This document shows positions 1 through 12,450 of a stretch of 64,000 nucleotides of DNA, in pieces. Positions within the stretch are counted from its first letter, which is position 1. Every line of letters starts with the position of its first letter. This stretch comes from Apteryx mantelli (taxonomy: Eukaryota > Chordata > Aves > Apterygiformes > Apterygidae), in contig NW_027118693.1 of the NCBI RefSeq assembly GCF_036417845.1, positions 4,040,001-4,104,000 on the forward strand, given 5' to 3'. Made by a program: the position numbers and the translations under genes. The notes beneath the pieces were generated by a model. It was not told the origin of the DNA and did not search any database. It was given only the letters and a program-made list of their open reading frames with translations.

Positions 1-179
1 TGGTGCAGCCCACAGAAGAGGGGTTTGCTCTGGGGTGCTCCCAGGAGTTAAGGAACCCCGGGTGCATCACAGCTGGAGCCACCACACTGTGGGGTTGCTG
101 CAGCCTGGGGGCAACCGTCTAACGACCCCACAACTGACAATTCCAGACAGAGGAGAAGTGACACCACAGACTCACCCCA

Positions 180-660
180 TAAACATCTAGGTGCTGTGGA
201 ACCATTCCCCACAGAACGACCTGTTAGTGGGCAAATTGTTACTAACTGAACAGTGCTGTGGGCTGAGCACTAGGTTACCTGTTGATGTGCACGCTGTTAT
301 TGACTGAGGCCATACGGCCTTTGTGTAACTGTGGGCTGGCGTTGTTTGGACTGGCTATAAAAGATGGTAAGACACTTAAATTGGTGTGGACTCTGACCGA
401 CCATCAGCTGGCCTGTGGATTTCAATGGCATGATGAGGAGAATCCAGGCAAAACTGTACCGGAAGGGTGGCCAATAAAGGGCGAGAGCAGTCGCTGTATC
501 GTGCATCTGTGATTTAACTGTAGAGCTCTGATATGTGTATATATTTTTTCAGTTGTTATATTTCTAGCTTTTTTTGTTATAACTTCTTATCTCTAATAAA
601 TTCTCATACTTGACAAATGATGATCTCTCGGAGTTCAGTGCAAATAACCCCCGAATCCGA
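180..660 (+). mobile_element. LTR-like segment (uncertain)
   Basis: A TATA-like GGCTATAAAAG lies at about 350, and AATAAA signals lie at about 471 and 595 in a T-rich context. That order of promoter then polyadenylation signal is what a retroviral LTR shows. I could not find convincing TG...CA ends, a target duplication or an internal coding region, and it could equally be an unrelated promoter or 3' end. The short open frame here has no recognisable domain. Confidence 0.25.
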
Positions 661-1619
661 TAGAATCCCAGAGGCCCCTCTATTGGCATGTCACAGGTAA
701 CACTCACAAGGGGCATCAAATCTCTTGAACGGGATGGTTGGTTACTGTCCAGATGGTGGTGGCAGTCTCCTTTGCCAGGGTCCTTCCAACAGTGGTTTCC
801 ACTGGATCAGATGAGACTGCCCAAACTGTTCTTCTGGGGAATTTTTATAGTCTAGCTGGCTTGTGGTCCTGTGTGACCTCTCCAGCATATGCATGACCCA
901 TTGCTACTGATTACCTCAAACTACATACCAAAGCATCTCCTAACTCTCCTAAGAATGCACAAAAGACTGTCCTACATGGCCGCTTCTTCATTTGCAGGAG
1001 CAGTTTCCACTGCCAATTTTCAAGGGCCTTAAGTATTTACAGTTTAATCAGTTCTGCAGCAGGAGCTGCTGCAGAGATTCTGAAACAGCCAGATACTCCA
1101 CCTGTGATGGTACTCACCACATTTAAGCACAGGAACTGGTCCAGGCACAGCAGGATCTGCCCCTAGTAATCTCTAGAACTGTCTGAAATACCCACTTGGA
1201 GAGGTTCTGCACCAGTCAGTCCAACACTTAATTTGGAAAGTGGTAGGAGTTCAGTCAATCTCCTAGTTTCAAGTCTGAAACTGCCTGTCTCAAACCTGCC
1301 CATCAGCTCACCTGTGTGGATACCCACAAGTATTGGTTCTTAGCTAGCAGTGCAGACTCCCTCTGCAAGCGAGTGAGGCAGAAGAGTTATTTACTGTGTC
1401 TAAAGATAGGTGGGATGAATCAACCTTTATTTCATGGCATTGGATATAAACAAAGAGAAAATGAGAATCCCTTGTGCAGTTCTGGTCTCCCACCTCAAGA
1501 AAGAAAAGTAGGACTAGGAAAAGGGAAGGGAAAGTTAATAAAGGTAACAAGACGAATTTCACCACTCATGACATTAGTTACTCTTGTCACACCTTCAACT
1601 GACCGGGTTCTGAAATGGA
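661..1619. other. No gene recognised
   Basis: Intergenic stretch of mixed composition. I see no domain, RNA gene or repeat here. Confidence 0.5.
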
Positions 1620-2500
1620 TCCTCCCAACCATACCATAGTGGGAAAATTCTTCCTCAAGGCCTTTTCAGTCACTCATGAAATGCAAATCCTCTTCTTCAC
1701 ACTGCTGTCGTGGGTGATTTATCTGCTCACTGCTATGGGGCATATGGTCATGATAGCCATCATTTGGCTCAACCAGTTCCACCGCTAGCGTATCTCTTCC
1801 CCAGCAGCTTCTCCTTCCTAGATATTTGGCTCCCTTTGCCCCTAAAAGGTTTGTCGGCCTCATCTTGGAGATTAAGACCATCCCATGGCTGCTTGCCAGT
1901 TCCAGACCTTTGTTTCCATCTTCCTGGGCACAGCTGAGTTCAACCTACTTGTTGTGATGTCTTTTGATTGCTGCGGGGCCATTTGCAATCCATCGCACTG
2001 TACCATCTTTATGAAGCCCTGGTTGGACTCCATGCTCATCTTTATCCATTGGGTGACGGCATCTCTGTCCTTGCTCAGCCCCACCATCTTATTTACCAAG
2101 GTACCCTGTGTCCCCAGTAAAGAGACTCTTTCTTCTGTGGCCTCATCCCTTTGATGAGAGCAGCCTGCACGGGCACCAGCTACCTTCAAACATGAGCTTT
2201 GTTCCCTTCTCTGCTATGTGGCTGAGCTCCTTCACACTGACCCCTGTGTCTTATATGTGCACTAGATGCTCTATCCTGAGAATACCCTCTGGGAAAGCCA
2301 TAAGAAGCCTTCTTCACCTGCATATCTCACACTGCCATCGTCACTATTGCATATGGTAGCTCCATTTTTGGCTACGAGGGGCCTGAATACAGCAAATCCT
2401 TTGAACCAACCAAAGCCAGATAAAAGGCTTCAACAGAGGGTTACCCCCATTGTGAGCAGAGAAGCTGCTTTACTGTAAGCTCTCAGCAGCTTTGCAGGTT
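1620..2500 (+). pseudogene. Olfactory receptor pseudogene, heavily decayed
   Basis: Pieces of a seven-transmembrane olfactory receptor are readable in order but in different frames. A TM1-like stretch with an MGHMVMIAIIW core is at 1675-1785. TM3, with an LLVVMSFD motif followed by AICNP, is at 1885-2005; the arginine and tyrosine of the DRY motif are replaced. A LRIPSGKA motif lies at about 2276, followed by a shifted KAF-TC-SH block and an AYGSSIFGY run to about 2380. There are in-frame stops after TM1 (about 1786), after TM4 (2152) and elsewhere, and at least three frame changes. The TM3 wording is close to the intact receptor at 4122, so this is probably a dead paralogue of that gene. No function is expected. 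Confidence 0.85.
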
Positions 2501-4085
2501 CCTCTAAGAAAGTACATTCAGGAGAAGCATGATTTTAGCTGACATGCAGCAAATGGGGAGCTGAGACTGTCACCTCTGATTCACTGAGGCTACAGTGATA
2601 TTGCTGTAGGTGAGCAGGCTTGAGTTTTTGCTCAAATAATTACAGCCAGTGGTTCAATTTCAGCATATCTTCCAGATGAACCCAGTCCAGAGATTCCCCT
2701 CTGCCAGACTAGAAGCAGAGAGCAAGACAGGGCATTTGGGATCTAGGATGAACCTGAGCTCCAGGTTAAAACACCAATGCAAACATGGGCTATTGCCCAC
2801 TACTGAGCTTCCCGTTTTACTCTCTGTATAAAAGCCACCCACTATGCTCTGAGACAGGGTCTGGGGGACAACAGAGTCTGTGGAGAACCTCTGGTTCACT
2901 CCTTGAAACCCATCATCTCCTTCTCCCCTCCGCCCCTGCATTTTTGAAGCATCCTATTTGTGGAGTCATCTGCTCCTTTCCTTTATATGTCTAAAACCAA
3001 ATGCAAAGGTGGAGGGAAAAATGTCAGTATTTATTGCCTATGTTTTCCTTGGACTTCCTTCTGTTAGACGTGTTCTTTGGTTTGAAAAAGAAATTAGCTA
3101 CTTAGTAAATTAAGAAGTTTGAGACTGAAATAGTGAGTTTCATCAACTTCATTAGAGGTGTCTGTGAGCAGCTGGAGTCTGCACTTGTTTTCCCTTGTTC
3201 CCTATGTTGTTAATGGAGGCAAAGAGAGAGCTCTAGAGAGAGGCTGGCTCCTCCCAGACTATAACTGGCATGTGAAGAAGTGTTACCAGTCTCTTCCAGA
3301 CACTCTTCTCCCTCTCTGCACTGACAAGATGGGAGGAAGCTAACTTGCTCAGACTGCAGTGCCTGACTTTTAGACATCTAAAACATCACCCTGCTTAGTA
3401 TTATTTTGTTCCAGATGCTTCCTATGTCAAATAATCAAAAGGACAGCCTTTAAGTTCTTTAAGATGAGAAGATTTCCCCCCTCCCCTAAAGGGAAAGCAA
3501 GGCATTTAGGTCAGGACATTTAATAACAATGTTCCTCAATGTTTCTGGAGAAACAGAGAGGAAGAAGATGTGGAAGAAAGCAGGGGATTACAGAAGAGAT
3601 ACTCAATATTGGCTTGTTTTGAGACCAGCAGCCTCACAGATTTTCCAAGTCAAAAAAGGCAAGCACTGAAAAATAGAAGGAATAACTTTCAAAATACTTA
3701 TCTAAATGGATGGGCTGGCATCTGTAGATACTAGTAAGTATTTTTGCCAGGAGATTAGGTTGGCTTTTGAAGCACAGATGTGATGGATATTTGCAAATGG
3801 TCGAAGTGAACAGGGAATTTCCCAGGCATGGCATGAACTAGTTCACAACCTCTTTACAGTACTGTGCTCTTGAGAAAGAATGCTTTGTGAGTGGCTGGAA
3901 AAGGTAGAAAGAAGACAGTAAAATCTCTGAGGACTCTCACTGAAATGTGAAGCAGAGAAATCAGGGTGCGATGAATGGCTGAGAGGAATATTTCTGTCTG
4001 TGCTACCTAGGAAGCAAGCAAGGGAGCAAAGAAGGAAGGATCTACCCTCCTATCCAGACTGTGAAATTCTCACACTTGTTTCTTC
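2501..4085. other. No gene; upstream flank of the receptor at 4122
   Basis: No coding domain or repeat was recognised. The last part should hold the intron and untranslated first exon of the downstream receptor, but I cannot place the first exon. Confidence 0.4.
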
Positions 4086-4090
4086 ATGCT

Positions 4091-4100
4091 CCTGTCTCAG
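4091..4100 (+). promoter_or_regulatory. Likely splice acceptor before the receptor coding exon
   Basis: A pyrimidine-rich run (CTTGTTTCTTCATGCTCCTG) ends in TCTCAG at 4100. Vertebrate olfactory receptor genes usually have an intronless coding exon preceded by untranslated exon(s). Splicing here would remove the upstream ATG at 4086 and make the ATG at 4122 the natural start. Confidence 0.5.
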
Positions 4101-4121
4101 CAGGATGTACTGAAATTAGAC

Positions 4122-5075
4122 ATGGGACCAGGAAATGAAACTGCAGTTGCTGAGTTCATCCTGGAGGGTTTCTCAGGGCTTGATCAAAGACTACAGCAAT
4201 TTCTCTCCCTGCTCCTTCTACTCACATACCTGACAACAGTGACAGGGAACACAATGATCATTTTCCTCGTGTGTGTGGATCACCACCTGCAAACTCCCAT
4301 GTACTTTTTCATCAGCAATCTGGCATTCCTGGAAATCTGGTTCACATCCTCCACAACCGTCACATTGTTGGCGATTCTGAGCTCTGGAAGGAGACCAATC
4401 TCATTAAGCAGCTGCTTTGCCCAATCCTATTTCTATTCTGCCCTGGGTTATACAGAGTTCTCCCTCCTTGTTGTCATGTCCTTTGATCGCTATGTTGCCA
4501 TCTGCCAACCTTTGCATTATGCTGCTGTCATGAGGCAGCAGCTCTGCACCCATCTGGTTGTTGCTGCCTGGGCCATAGGCTTCACACTCTTCAGCTACCA
4601 CCTGGTCCTCCTCTCAAAGCTGACTTTCTGTGGCCCCAACAAGATCCACCTTTTTTTTGGTGACAGCTCCCCCTTATTCAAACTGTCCTGCTCTGACACC
4701 AGCCTGCTTTGGAAAGCAGACCCCATTTTGATATTGTTTCCATTGCTCGGTTCCTTATGTTTAATCCTGGTGTCCTACATGGGCATCTACCACTGTATTC
4801 TGCACATGCCATCAGCATCTGGGAGGAAGAAAGCTTTTGCTACATGTTCTTCCCATCTCACCAACTTAGCCATCGCATATGGATGCTGCATTGTTCTCTA
4901 TGCACGGCCCTCAGAAGGGGTTTCCTTGGAGACCAACAGAATTGTAGCTTTGCTGAACACTGTCCTGTACCCGTTCTTAAACCTCTTCATCTACAGTCTC
5001 AGAAACGAGACTGTGAAACTGGCCCTGAAGGAAGCCATTGGCTGTGCAAAGGTTCGGCTTTTTCCCCAGTCATGA
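4122..5075 (+). CDS. Olfactory receptor, class II, family-6-like; intact frame with two altered key residues
   Basis: A G-protein-coupled odorant receptor of the sensory-neuron membrane, 317 residues from the ATG at 4122 (329 from 4086, which probably lies upstream of the acceptor). It has an N-glycosylation site NET at residue 5, TM1 with GN at 42-43, HHLQTPMYFF at 54-63, MSFDRYVAICQP at 119-130, SGRKKAFATCSSHL at 233-246 and FIYSLRN at 289-295. Length and motif order are normal for the family. Two things are odd. The extracellular-loop-2 cysteine that normally pairs with the TM3 cysteine (C98) is Gly180, codon GGT at 4659 directly after a run of eight T. The proline of the TM7 NPxxY motif is Leu288, giving NLFIY. 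Either change could impair folding or signalling. The family assignment is from motif wording only. It may be a functional variant, a gene starting to decay, or partly assembly error. Confidence 0.9.
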   Translation: MGPGNETAVAEFILEGFSGLDQRLQQFLSLLLLLTYLTTVTGNTMIIFLVCVDHHLQTPMYFFISNLAFLEIWFTSSTTVTLLAILSSGRRPISLSSCFAQSYFYSALGYTEFSLLVVMSFDRYVAICQPLHYAAVMRQQLCTHLVVAAWAIGFTLFSYHLVLLSKLTFCGPNKIHLFFGDSSPLFKLSCSDTSLLWKADPILILFPLLGSLCLILVSYMGIYHCILHMPSASGRKKAFATCSSHLTNLAIAYGCCIVLYARPSEGVSLETNRIVALLNTVLYPFLNLFIYSLRNETVKLALKEAIGCAKVRLFPQS

Positions 5076-5260
5076 TGCTTTTCATGACAGCAGTTCTAAT
5101 TATGTACCATATATTACATCACACACATATATATATAGCTATTAAATACAGGTGCCTCAGGAGATTTATGTTCTCATTGGATTGTAGTGGTGAAAGGAAG
5201 GAACGTGAATTGTGAGTCTTGGTTACAGGGGGTTCTTATAAACAAAATCTAAAAAATATT

Positions 5261-5266
5261 AATAAA
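5261..5266 (+). terminator. Candidate polyadenylation signal for the receptor at 4122
   Basis: AATAAA, 186 bp after the stop codon and just before a CA microsatellite. Spacing is plausible for a short 3' UTR. Confidence 0.45.
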
Positions 5267-5273
5267 GTGTTGA

Positions 5274-5297
5274 ACACACACACACACACACACACAC
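5274..5297 (+). repeat. (AC)n microsatellite
   Basis: About 12 uninterrupted AC dinucleotides. Confidence 0.95.
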
Positions 5298-6835
5298 TTC
5301 TTAGGACTGGGGCATAGACTGCCAGTGCATGCTGACACAAGGAAGTTTTCATAAGTCATCTCAGGAAATTGAGCTGAAAACTCTGGGGACAATATCCAGG
5401 GGTTGTTGAGAAAAGCTCAGAACACTTTCCCTGAATAACAGAAGGTGCTCAGCATGAAAATTAAGCTCAGACACTACAATGGGTTCAAATTCATTGGATT
5501 CAAATCCATAAAACACTTCTCAGTTTCATTAGTGTGATGAAGACAGCCTCATTGATTTGTCAATGATAGCATGCAGACGATAGTTTTATTATTCACTTTG
5601 GAGGAAGGTTTCTTAAAAATTCACATTTTTGTAACATGTCCACTTTTGTGATCGTATGTCCATTTTTGTGAGCATGTCCACTGTTTAAAGCCCTGCTTTA
5701 TCAGTCTCCATTGATGACTCTAGGATGCATTCTCCTGAAGGAAAAAAAAGAACATCATATTTCTTCTTGGAGAATTAGGCATTTTCTACCTTCCTTTTCT
5801 TTCCTGAAGGATTATTTCATCATCAAGATTTTTTTCAAATAAACTATGTATGCTTCTATCACACTTTTTTCTTCTTGTCCATCAATGAAATTATATATTC
5901 CTCCCTATCCCCCCTTATTTTATACTTCTGTCTCCATCCATATCTTTACATGGCAAAGTGATGGGCAGAAGCATGTACAATTGATAAAAGGAAACATATT
6001 TTAGAGAAATAATCAACACACAGAGATCCCTTTTCTCCTTTTATTTTGGATTCCACAGGGAAAAACAAAGCACAGAGGAAGGGAAGGCATTGCCATTGCT
6101 TTACTCCTGTGCAGTTGTTTCTAATCAGCATTTCATTTTGTTAGGGCCTCTGAGGGGCAGAATTGTCCTTAACAGCTCTTTTAAAGTTTGTGTGTGAGTG
6201 TCCCATTTCCAAAGGGAATTCTACAAGGGTGAACTCTTTATAGCAAAATCCATCTCCTCATGTGGGACCCCAGGGAAGCTATGGCACGTTGGGTGACCAA
6301 AGCTCAGCCCAGCAGAGCACTTGGGCGCTCTTGAGCAGCTTGGTCATCCTGCTCCAGGTGGATCCTTGTGCACCACAGTGAAGGATGTGGTGGCCCTGGG
6401 TCTTCCCATCCAGGCCCGCAGCTCCACCAGCAACACAGGGTCAGGGTATGCAGGCAGACGACTAGGCTCTGCCTCGGAGTTGAGATAACTGAACAGGACG
6501 TGAGAAACTAGTGGCTATGAGAAATCATTGGACACTGCAGGGAACAGAATGAGACCCTGCCAAGTTCCAGACAGCACAGTGAGCAATGGCTGGATTTCAG
6601 CAGTGATTAAGGGAGAGTTATATGAGAAAAGGACAAGCGTCACACATAACTGGTGTATTGGGGATCCTTCGGGGAGTAGACTCTTGCAGCACCAGCAGTA
6701 CTGAGGTAATGATATCAGAAGCACCACATGAGCCAGGGGTTACCTAGCTAACAGTACCAGAAATATTAAACTTGAGTACATAGGCAGTAAAAGTGGGACC
6801 AATGAAGAAAAAAATACTTAGAGATGGGCTGTTTA
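5298..6835. other. No gene recognised
   Basis: AT-rich to about 6200, then mixed composition. Only short open frames without domains. Confidence 0.5.
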
Positions 6836-6839
6836 TTTC

Positions 6840-7270
6840 AAAGGGGATAAAGCTGGAGAAAGGGAGGGATCAAGCTGCATCATGGAAGAAGCAGCATGGG
6901 AAAATGGAGGCAAAGGGAATAAAAGGGGCCAGTCATGTGTAAACAAGCTGCTGGCAAGGACACTTGTCTGGCCAGGCTGTGTACCTGCTCTCTGCGGTGT
7001 AGCCTATCATTGTATTAAATCCTTTTCCTAGCTCTTTTCTGGGTGAGCGTGCTCGCTGTTCTGCGTGAGCGCATGTGTGGAAGGCTTGCAGACGTCAAGG
7101 CAGCCAGCTACCAGAGACACCCGTGTGAGGGTGCGTGTGAGGTCTCCTGCAAGCTTTGAGTCTGATTAGCTGGTGAGCAAGAACAGGACCAGGCCGTTTG
7201 TATCGTTCATGTTTATGAGTGCTGCTCACGTCTCTGTGGTGCCTGTAAAGGTACTGTGCCCCTGCCGGAG
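6840..7270 (+). mobile_element. LTR-like segment (uncertain)
   Basis: AATAAAAGGGGCC at about 6918 could be a TATA-type promoter. ATTAAATCCTTTTCC at about 7014, followed by a GT-rich stretch ending near GCGTGCTCGCTG, resembles the R-U5 part of avian retroviral LTRs. The ends are not defined and no internal retroviral genes follow. Confidence 0.35.
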
Positions 7271-7672
7271 TTGATTCTTTGGTGGTCGACCATGTCCGTA
7301 CAGAGTGTGTGTATGCCTCTTGGAAGTACATGCCCTGTCTCACTGCTGGCAGGACCAGGGAACAGAGAACCGCAGCAGTCTCCCTTCCAGTGGACCAGGA
7401 AGGAGGAATCCCTTTATTCAAAAATCCACTGGATCCAGCGTCCTCTAACAGTGCAGGCCTTGGAGGTGCTGCAGCCACTTGGTCTTGATGTCGAGGTCCC
7501 ACTTCTCTGTCACCTTGTGGTTCCCAAAGGGCACAGAGGCTTAGGCTTTGGGGCTGCAGCATGAAGGACCGGCTTTGGCACACATCGTTCTAGTTCCCCA
7601 CTATTGATTTAAGCAATACAAATACAGAGATCTTACAAGTGTTTGGGTCAGTGATCCCCTAGAGTCAAAGGG

Positions 7673-7699
7673 AGTTTTGTTTTGTTTTGTTTTGTTTTC
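7673..7699 (+). repeat. (TTTTG)n microsatellite
   Basis: About five tandem TTTTG units. Confidence 0.9.
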
Positions 7700-8879
7700 T
7701 GATCAGACTTTCCATCTGCCAGCCTTTATCATAAGAGTGGCTGGGGTTGGACAGGCAGTGCCATATGATCTACCCTCCATTTCTAAACCATCCACAGAAA
7801 GCAGCACAATTTAGTCAGTCTAAATAGCAGGGGCAATGGCCACTGTTTTGTTGGTGGTCCATAAACAGGACAGTTGTGCTGAGCAAAACTCTGTTGTCTG
7901 AGGATCTGCTACATATTATTAAACACATCTTCATCATGTCCAAGGGTAAAAAAAAAGCTGGGGGATATTTAAGCCAAATAACTATCTCAAATATCTCAAG
8001 ACCTGTTTTCTCCTTTTGCACAACAAACGTTACTCTCCTGTTAAGGATGGTAGGAAGGTGTTTGGGTCGAGAAACTTTTTTGAGCTCCGTCAGGCATTGC
8101 ACAAACATCTCCATAGCTGCATTATTGCCATTTCTGCCTGCTCTGAGACTGGGCACAAGATAACATGGGCACAAGAATAAGGTGCCTTAACTGTAAGCTG
8201 ATGTGTAGATCTGGGGCAGCACAAGGCCCTGGCTATTAGTCTTTAAATGGTTTGTCCCGGATTTTGTGAGAGAGGAGCCCAGTCTACATGGAAAAGCATC
8301 ACAAATGTAAAAGCTGGGAATGCTTTTTGTACCGTGAAAAGATCTTGAACGTCAGCCAGCACCAGTGTTTCACACCTGTGGTCGAACCCCAGAAACAGGG
8401 AAGGGCTGTATTTGCTGTGATGTGTAACGTGCAGGAAACTGGAACCAATCACATTTCTCTCCTGGAGGTAGCACTGGAAGTAGCGTGGGATGAAGAAGGG
8501 GTGGAAAGGAAAGCTCCGTGAGAACGGGAGTTCAGGAGGGTCACGAGTCTCGGGGACTTTCTGGGGTTGGCTCCACCCGCGCCGGCTCGAAGGTCTCCAT
8601 GGCGAGGGACAGTCTGTGACACACCATGCTGCATCTCTACGGTCGCCTGGAGGGGACACCCTCCCTAACATCTCTATGCTCAGGTGGCTCCTCTGGGCCG
8701 GCCTCCAGTGCCTCTCTATGCTCTCCCAGCAGAGGGACACTCTGGGATCCCCCCTCCAGCCCCTTTCTTGGGCTGCTGATGGAGACAAAATTTCAGGGCC
8801 ACCTGCTCATGGCAGATAATGCCAAAGGCTGTGATGGCCCCTGGGTTGTTCGTCCACTTCTGAAAAAAAGGCCGCGGCC
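7700..8879. other. No gene recognised; approach to CpG island A
   Basis: Open frames here are long on both strands toward the GC-rich side, as expected by chance in GC-rich DNA. No domain was recognised. Confidence 0.4.
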
Positions 8880-9740
8880 TCCCAGGGCTCCTGTCACATG
8901 TGCCTGCATCCCCTTGCGGAGACTCGCCCAGGCCCCGGGCCACAGCGGGGCCCTGTGGCAGCAGCGCCCCGGCAGCAGCATTTCCCCGCCAACACTCCCC
9001 TGCAGCACAACTCCCGCAGCCCAGGGCCAGCCCGGCGCCGCTCCCCCTCGCTCCCTGCCCTCCCCCCCGCCCCCGGCCCCAGCCGGCAGCAGCCGCCGCA
9101 GGCTCCGGCCACACGAGCACACGCCGGGCCGCAGCGTCGCTCCGGGCTCCCTGCGCAGCAGCAGCCAACACCCGCCACTGCCGCAGCTGCTTCTCCGCGG
9201 CCTCGAGAGCGGCGCCGCGGCGGGGCCCAGTGGGGGCGGGACCGGCGGCACCAGGGCGGTGGCCATGGACACACAGGCCCCGCCCCACACAGGGCCGGAA
9301 GTGCCGCCTCCCACGGAGCATGCGCACTGGCGCAGAGGAGGGCAGCGAGGGCCGGGCCGGGGCTGCCCAGGCCCTGCCGGGAGGGAGGGCGTGAGAGGCG
9401 GCTGGTGCTGCACGGGGCAGCGTCTCCCGGCGTGGGGCCGCCCGGAGCCTCGAGCTGCAGCGCCGGGAGCTGCCATGCCGGGGCCGAGGGCCGAGGGCCG
9501 CAGGCTGGGCAGAGCGAGCAGCTGTGCGCGCAGGGGCAGCCGGAGCCTCCGCGGCCTGGTGTGTGTGAGCAGCTGCTGAAGAAGGCCCGGCCTGGCCTGG
9601 GCCGCCTCCGGCCCCGCAGGAGCCCCCGGCTCTTGCGCCCTTGTGCTGACGGCCCCGCGGCTCAGTGCCGGCTGTGGTGGCCGTCTGTCAGCGCCGTCCT
9701 GGCCGCGAGGGGAGGGCGTGGGTGCAGCTGGGCTTGTGGT
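8880..9740. promoter_or_regulatory. CpG island A, probable promoter of an unrecognised gene
   Basis: Very GC-rich DNA with dense CpG, unlike its neighbours. It holds an ETS-type CCGGAAGTG at about 9295, a GCATGCGCA motif at about 9319 resembling an NRF1 site, and several GGGCGG/CCGCCC-type boxes. Vertebrate housekeeping promoters have this composition. The open frames through it on both strands (up to about 317 codons) are low-complexity Pro/Ala/Arg/Gly text typical of unconstrained GC-rich sequence, so I do not call them genes. Direction of transcription cannot be decided. Confidence 0.6.
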
Positions 9741-12440
9741 GGCTCCAGGCTGGAGGTGACAGCAGGCGTGGTGGAGCCAACAGAGGTGCTGCTGGTGCTG
9801 CCTGTGGGCAGAGTGGTGTGAAGGCGCTTTCTGAGCTTCCTTGCAGACCTGCTGGTCTCTCCGTGGGCTTCAGAGTCTCGGACTCCTTTCCCTTCCCCCC
9901 ACCGCAGCAGCAGGGATCTGGAAGCAGAGGCTCAGGGAAGCTCCTTGCCTTTGGTGTCATCCCTGCCTGGAGCTTCCTGCTGAGAAGCCCCTGGGGAAGT
10001 GTCGTGGGGGCGAGCGGGAGCTGTGAGCAGCCCTGCCCCACGCAGCCCCTCCTCATGGGGAATGAGCCTGCCCTGCCGGGGCCGCTCCTTCCCCCGGAGC
10101 TTCTGCAGCCCATGTTCACCCTGTTTGTAGTTACCCCTGGATGTTGCCAGGAGAAGGCTGGGTTGTGCTTTGTGTCTGCTGGGAGACCGATGCTGGCGAG
10201 TTGTGACTGAAGGATCAGCATGAAATGTGCCTCTGGCTAAAAGCTGGACTGGAGCACACAGGCATTTTTTGTCACCTTGGGTTTTGCCTTCTGAAATACC
10301 AGCATGTACTGACCGAGAATGGATTTTGATAGGAATGGATTTGCACTTAAAATTGACGCCCTGCTTTTTTTGTAAGTCAAATTCGGTAGCATATTGGCAG
10401 CCGATGTTCTCTGTATGACAGGAAAGGTGCAGTTAAGGATATCAGCTTTGTTCTGCGGACGCTTTGTACATCTGATACCCTCAATGCTTGGGCAGCTGGC
10501 CAGCAGAGCACCGGCACAAGAGCCCCGGGATGCAATGCTGCCACTTCACCGTGGAGCGCGAGAGAGTTGGTGCAAGAGGGACGGGGGCTTCAGCCAGTGC
10601 TTGTGGGGTGGCCTTGGCCCTGGCACAGTGATGCACCCAACATGCTGCCAGCAGCAGCAGCCGTGCAGATCTGAGCATGCACTGGTGCAAGAAGAAGAAA
10701 CATGTCCTGAGGAGTCATGTTTTAATTCTGCATTTCGGATACCGTAATTCATATTGCTGTCATGTACCCTGATACCAGTTTTTTCATGACCATCCCTTCC
10801 CTCATGTGTGTTGGTTCTGTGTGAAAGTGCACAAGTGATAATTTCTGCTGTTTTACTGTCCCTGTAGTTCACACCCTGTAAAGCCTGATCAGAAACCTGT
10901 TGTTAAAAGTGAGGGCTGGCTAAGATAAGCGGAGCACAATGAAGACACCTGCCTTGCTCTGCCCTGCTCCTGGAAGTGGTCTGCTGCAGGCTAGGCTGCC
11001 TCTTGGAAGGCTTTGTCATCTCAAAAGTGATTATTACAGCAGTGTGTCCCTGGCAACTCTCGGTGCTAAATTCCACAAGGCTGCAGAATTGGTTCACTTT
11101 TTAGGTCATTTTCACTACAGGTTTTGAAAGGAAATGATTTCTTCTGTGTGTCTGAGAGGGCTTGCAAGCATTTCCATACATAATGTTCTTTTGTCTTCCC
11201 TCTGCTGTTCATTCTTGTATCTCTTTTTTGTTCTCTCCCTCCCCACTTAGCTTTCTTGCTCTTAGCATGCTGCTGAAGCAAAGGAAAGGAACTAGGGTGT
11301 GTGTGGGGGGGGGGGAGGCAGGGGGGAGAGAGGGTGCTTAAAAGGTGCAGAAGGCAGGTATGTGAAACTAGGGAGCCCTTTTAAAAGATGTGGATTTTCT
11401 GCTCTCCTGTTATGGGGAAAATCAGGAAATTGAGAGGAAGAAGAGAAAAGAAACTTTTTTCTTAAATGAAAGTCAGTAGGTTGTATATTAAACGCAATTA
11501 ATTAATGGTATTAACTCCATTCCCCCACCCTTCAATCTCAAGGGCTTAATTTCATTCTGGCTGTGCCAGGGGCACGATGGGAAAGGGCAGAGTCAAGAGG
11601 CTGCGGCCTGGCTCTTCAGTGCAGCCGCAGGGCAGAGGGCTCGAGGGTAGTAAATGAGCGTGGGGAGAAACAAGCCCATCTTCTGAAGCTCAGCACCCAA
11701 GTTCAGCTTTTTTTTTTTCTCTTTTTATGGTAGCAGGTTGGGGGTTGATGTCACATTGAGCTGAGGGGGGTGTAAAACCATGCTGCAGCAGCACATGGTC
11801 CATCGCCTACAGTCCTGCTCTCAGCCCGTGCCAGTCCTTGCAGTTTTGTGATGAGAGGGATTTCTGGCTGAAAACAAACCCCATGAGTAGGAAGAGGATC
11901 ACAGGAGAGGGGAGCACCTGCTTTGCGGGCTGGCCTGGGGTTACAGCAGCTGGAGGAGATGCTGAAGCTGAGCCCGCAGTGAGGGAGTGAAGCTGCAGGT
12001 TGTCACGCTTCATTTGGAAGGAGACTGTTCCCATCTGCCAACCTGATGGTCAACCAGGTGGCCAAGCTGGTGAAGAGAGCCTTAAAGTGGGAGTGAGTGG
12101 GAGGAGAGGGTGACAAAAAAGAGGGAGGATGTAATGGTGTGGGATGGCAATGAAAAGGTGCAGGGTGATGTGGGGAAGAGAAACGCCGAGAGAGCAGTGG
12201 GAATGCAGGGAGCTCTGCCTAGGGATGGACGGTGAGGCATTCGAGAGTGTATGGGTGAGGATTAGGGGGAAGACCAACAAGGGTGGCCTTGTAGTGGATT
12301 TCTGCAATGGATTGTCTGAAGAAGGGCAGCCTCTGCAAGGCCCAAGGAGCGCTGAGCTGGGGAGAGGAAAATTTGTCCTGCTCTGCAGATCCCAGCTCCC
12401 AGGCGGGCTCAGAGCTGGAACAAGAGGCTTGGAGGCAATG
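9741..12440. other. No gene recognised
   Basis: If island A drives a + strand transcript, exons could lie here, but I cannot identify one by homology. A G-rich run (GTGTGTGTGGGGGG..., about 11297-11332) is the only simple sequence of note. Confidence 0.4.
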
Positions 12441-12450
12441 ACGTGGCGAT

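Noticed and set aside
4086-4121. Upstream ATG extending the OR by 12 residues
   Set aside because: It lies before a good splice acceptor at 4100, and the ATG at 4122 gives the usual amino-terminal length.
8626-9821. Long overlapping open frames on both strands in CpG island A (up to 317 codons)
   Set aside because: Pro/Ala/Arg/Gly-rich text without domains, present in several frames at once, as expected where stop codons are rare in GC-rich DNA.
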